NCBI GenBank assembly: GCA_900553845.1
Contig: USEW01000099.1
Span: 1-6,910 of the forward strand
Direction of reading: 5' to 3'
DNA: 6,910 bases
Origin: an uncultured bacterium
GTDB taxonomy: Bacteria > Cyanobacteriota > Vampirovibrionia > Gastranaerophilales > Gastranaerophilaceae
In this document: one piece after another, positions 5,944-6,910 of the stretch
Numbering within the stretch: the stretch's first letter is position 1
How the letters are laid out: each line of letters begins with the position of its first letter
Program-made: the position numbers and the translations under genes
The notes under the pieces: generated by a model
The model's database searches: none
Seen by the model: only the letters and a program-made list of their open reading frames with translations
Told to the model about the DNA's origin: nothing

Positions 5944-6519
5944 TTAATATTCAATTCCCTCTCTTCCTTCAACACCTATATCCCAATAGTGTTTTATTGG
6001 ATTAATTTCAGAGACAAGATGTGCAATATCAATTAATTCTTTTTTTGCATTACGTCCTGTAATTACAATTTCTAATTCTTCTGGTTTATTTTTTATAGTA
6101 TTTAATACATCATTTAATTCAATAAAATCTAAATCGATTATAATATTTAGTTCGTCTAAAATAATTAAATCATAACAATTTTCTTGAATAGATTTTTTAG
6201 CATATTCCCAAGCATATAAGGCTTCATTTTTATCTTCTTTAGTTGCATTATTTTTATAAACAATACGATTTAATCCACTTTGGATTATTTTTAATTTAGA
6301 TTTAATATGGTTGTTTAGATTACGAAAGGAGATAATTTCACCATAGTCATTTCCTTGTCCTTTTGCAAACATAATTATCAAAACTTTAAAATTACGTCCC
6401 AAAGCTCTTAATGTTAATCCAAGACTTGCAGTAGTTTTTCCTTTTCCATTGCCCGTATATATTTGAATATATCCCTTTTTTTCAAATTTAGGATTTATTA
6501 ATTTATTCTTTTCACGCAT
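5944..6519 (-). CDS. cobO: corrinoid (cob(I)alamin) adenosyltransferase, CobO/CobA/BtuR family
   Basis: This enzyme transfers the 5'-deoxyadenosyl group of ATP to the cobalt of reduced corrinoids, making adenosylcobalamin for B12-dependent enzymes; it acts in the cytoplasm. The 191 residues match the usual length. Visible are the unusual P-loop GNGKGKTT (23-30) behind YIQIYT, the ALGR segment (39-42), FAKGQGNDYGE (51-61), a Walker-B-like YDLIILDELN (116-125, Asp122/Glu123), the strand ELEIVITGRNA (148-158), and the family's C-terminal KHYWDIGVEGREGIEY (176-191). The start at ATG 6519-6517 gives the expected short N-terminal arm before the P-loop; the next Met is residue 50, beyond the P-loop, so no other ATG is possible. 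No Shine-Dalgarno is visible upstream. It is the first gene of a two-gene unit with the mlaD-like gene. No corrin biosynthesis gene or cobalamin riboswitch is visible, so salvage rather than de novo synthesis cannot be judged from here. Confidence 0.95.
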   Translation of the reverse strand: MREKNKLINPKFEKKGYIQIYTGNGKGKTTASLGLTLRALGRNFKVLIIMFAKGQGNDYGEIISFRNLNNHIKSKLKIIQSGLNRIVYKNNATKEDKNEALYAWEYAKKSIQENCYDLIILDELNIIIDLDFIELNDVLNTIKNKPEELEIVITGRNAKKELIDIAHLVSEINPIKHYWDIGVEGREGIEY

Positions 6520-6584
6520 TTTTATGTTTTATTATTTAATATATATCATTTTAATTTTAACAAAAGAAAAAGGAAATATCAAAG
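6520..6584. promoter_or_regulatory. 65-base divergent intergenic region between cobO and the cyclo-ligase gene
   Basis: Both flanking genes begin here. On the plus side AGGA (6571-6574) lies 10 bases before the ATG at 6585. On the minus side no ribosome site precedes cobO. The sequence is nearly all A and T, so -10-like hexamers are everywhere and I cannot single out a promoter. It is far too short to hold a cobalamin riboswitch, which makes B12 control of cobO by that route unlikely. Confidence 0.5.
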
Positions 6585-6890
6585 ATGGATATTCAAGAAG
6601 AAAAAGATATTCTTCGCAAAAGTTGTTTAAATTTTCGAAAAAAACAAAATATAGAAATTATTTCAAAAAAAATTGTTAATAATATAAAAAATACTGATTA
6701 TTTTAAAAATGCAAAAAACATAATGATATATCTTCCTTTAAAATACGAAACAGATATAACAGATTTATTAAATATAGATGGTAAAAATTTTTATGTCCCA
6801 AAATGTGTTGACAACGAAATAAAAGTAGTAAAATATGAAAAAAAGATGCAGCTTGTTAAATCAAATTTTAATGTTTTAGAGCCTGTTTGA
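6585..6890 (+). pseudogene. 5-formyltetrahydrofolate cyclo-ligase, N-terminal half ending at a TGA
   Basis: The family (MTHFS/YgfA/YqgN) converts 5-formyltetrahydrofolate to 5,10-methenyltetrahydrofolate using ATP, returning a dead-end folate to one-carbon metabolism. The 101 residues match its first half. They show an N-terminal basic helix EKDILRKSCLNFRKK (6-20), the IMIYLPLKYETDITDLL strand-helix (46-62) corresponding to the family's LSFGNEVDT-type segment, FYVPKC (69-74), and the block ending FNVLEPV (95-101), equivalent to the usual FGILEP. Normal members are about 180-200 residues; the second half with the GYGxGYYDR motif should follow but a TGA at 6888-6890 ends the frame. The last 20 bases of the window, read in each frame, show no recognisable continuation. 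It may be a pseudogene, a frameshift or sequence error, or disruption by an insertion beginning here. The ribosome site AGGA at 6571-6574 supports the start. Family assignment is good; intactness is doubtful. Confidence 0.75.
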
Positions 6891-6910
6891 AATATTTATA
6901 CGAATATTTC
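6889..6910. repeat. 8-base inverted repeat at the right edge
   Basis: GAAATATT (6889-6896) and AATATTTC (6903-6910) are exact reverse complements around a 6-base spacer. The left arm overlaps the TGA that ends the cyclo-ligase frame, and the right arm ends at the window's last base, so it might extend. In such AT-rich DNA an 8-base match can be chance. Its coincidence with the premature stop is the only reason to record it. Confidence 0.35.

Noticed and set aside
6520..6584. Cobalamin riboswitch upstream of cobO
   Set aside because: The divergent gap is only 65 bases and almost pure A/T, too short and too unstructured for that element.
6888..6890. TGA read as an amino acid (alternative code)
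   Set aside because: The complete genes of the window, including the 1017-codon one, read through without any internal TGA and use TGG for Trp, so a recoded TGA is unlikely.

Overview
The window is very AT-rich DNA from a bacterium using the ordinary genetic code. Seven of the eight stop codons seen are TAA. An MCE/MlaD-type lipid-transport protein with a single N-terminal anchor points to a cell envelope with an outer membrane. AT richness, an outer membrane and a very large, lineage-specific-looking ABC1-kinase-like protein would fit an uncultured gut or host-associated group such as the Vampirovibrionia (Gastranaerophilales, 'Melainabacteria'). That placement is an inference from general character, not from a marker gene.

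Layout, left to right. At 1-570 (minus) is the N-terminal half of phosphopentomutase DeoB, cut by the window edge. It is divergent, across only 43 bases, from wecB (614-1735, plus), a complete UDP-GlcNAc 2-epimerase. wecB runs tail-to-tail into a 1017-residue minus-strand gene (1732-4785), the two stop codons sharing one TTAA. That gene has a hydrophobic glycine-rich N-terminal part, a central ABC1/UbiB/ADCK-type kinase domain with the catalytic residues kept but the signature loops altered, and a long helical C-terminal part. A 172-base divergent region (4786-4957) follows, carrying a perfect 16-base inverted repeat. Next comes a small plus-strand gene of unknown function (4958-5318) that appears split by a single-base frameshift. 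It also meets its convergent neighbour in a shared TTAA.

That neighbour is an orphan mlaD-like gene (5315-5941, minus). It sits two bases downstream of cobO (5944-6519, minus), a corrinoid adenosyltransferase, and the two are almost certainly one transcript. Divergent from cobO is the first half of a 5-formyltetrahydrofolate cyclo-ligase (6585-6890, plus), which stops at a TGA about halfway through the family's usual length, 20 bases before the window ends.

How the genes relate: most are single-copy housekeeping functions (nucleoside salvage, surface-sugar precursor, cobalamin activation, one-carbon folate salvage) rather than one pathway. No mobile element, CRISPR array, rRNA or tRNA gene was found. 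Genes are packed tightly, with no intergenic stretch over 300 bases. The least ordinary items are the large ABC1-kinase-like protein, the palindrome in its upstream region, the split small gene, and the repeated interlocked-stop arrangement.
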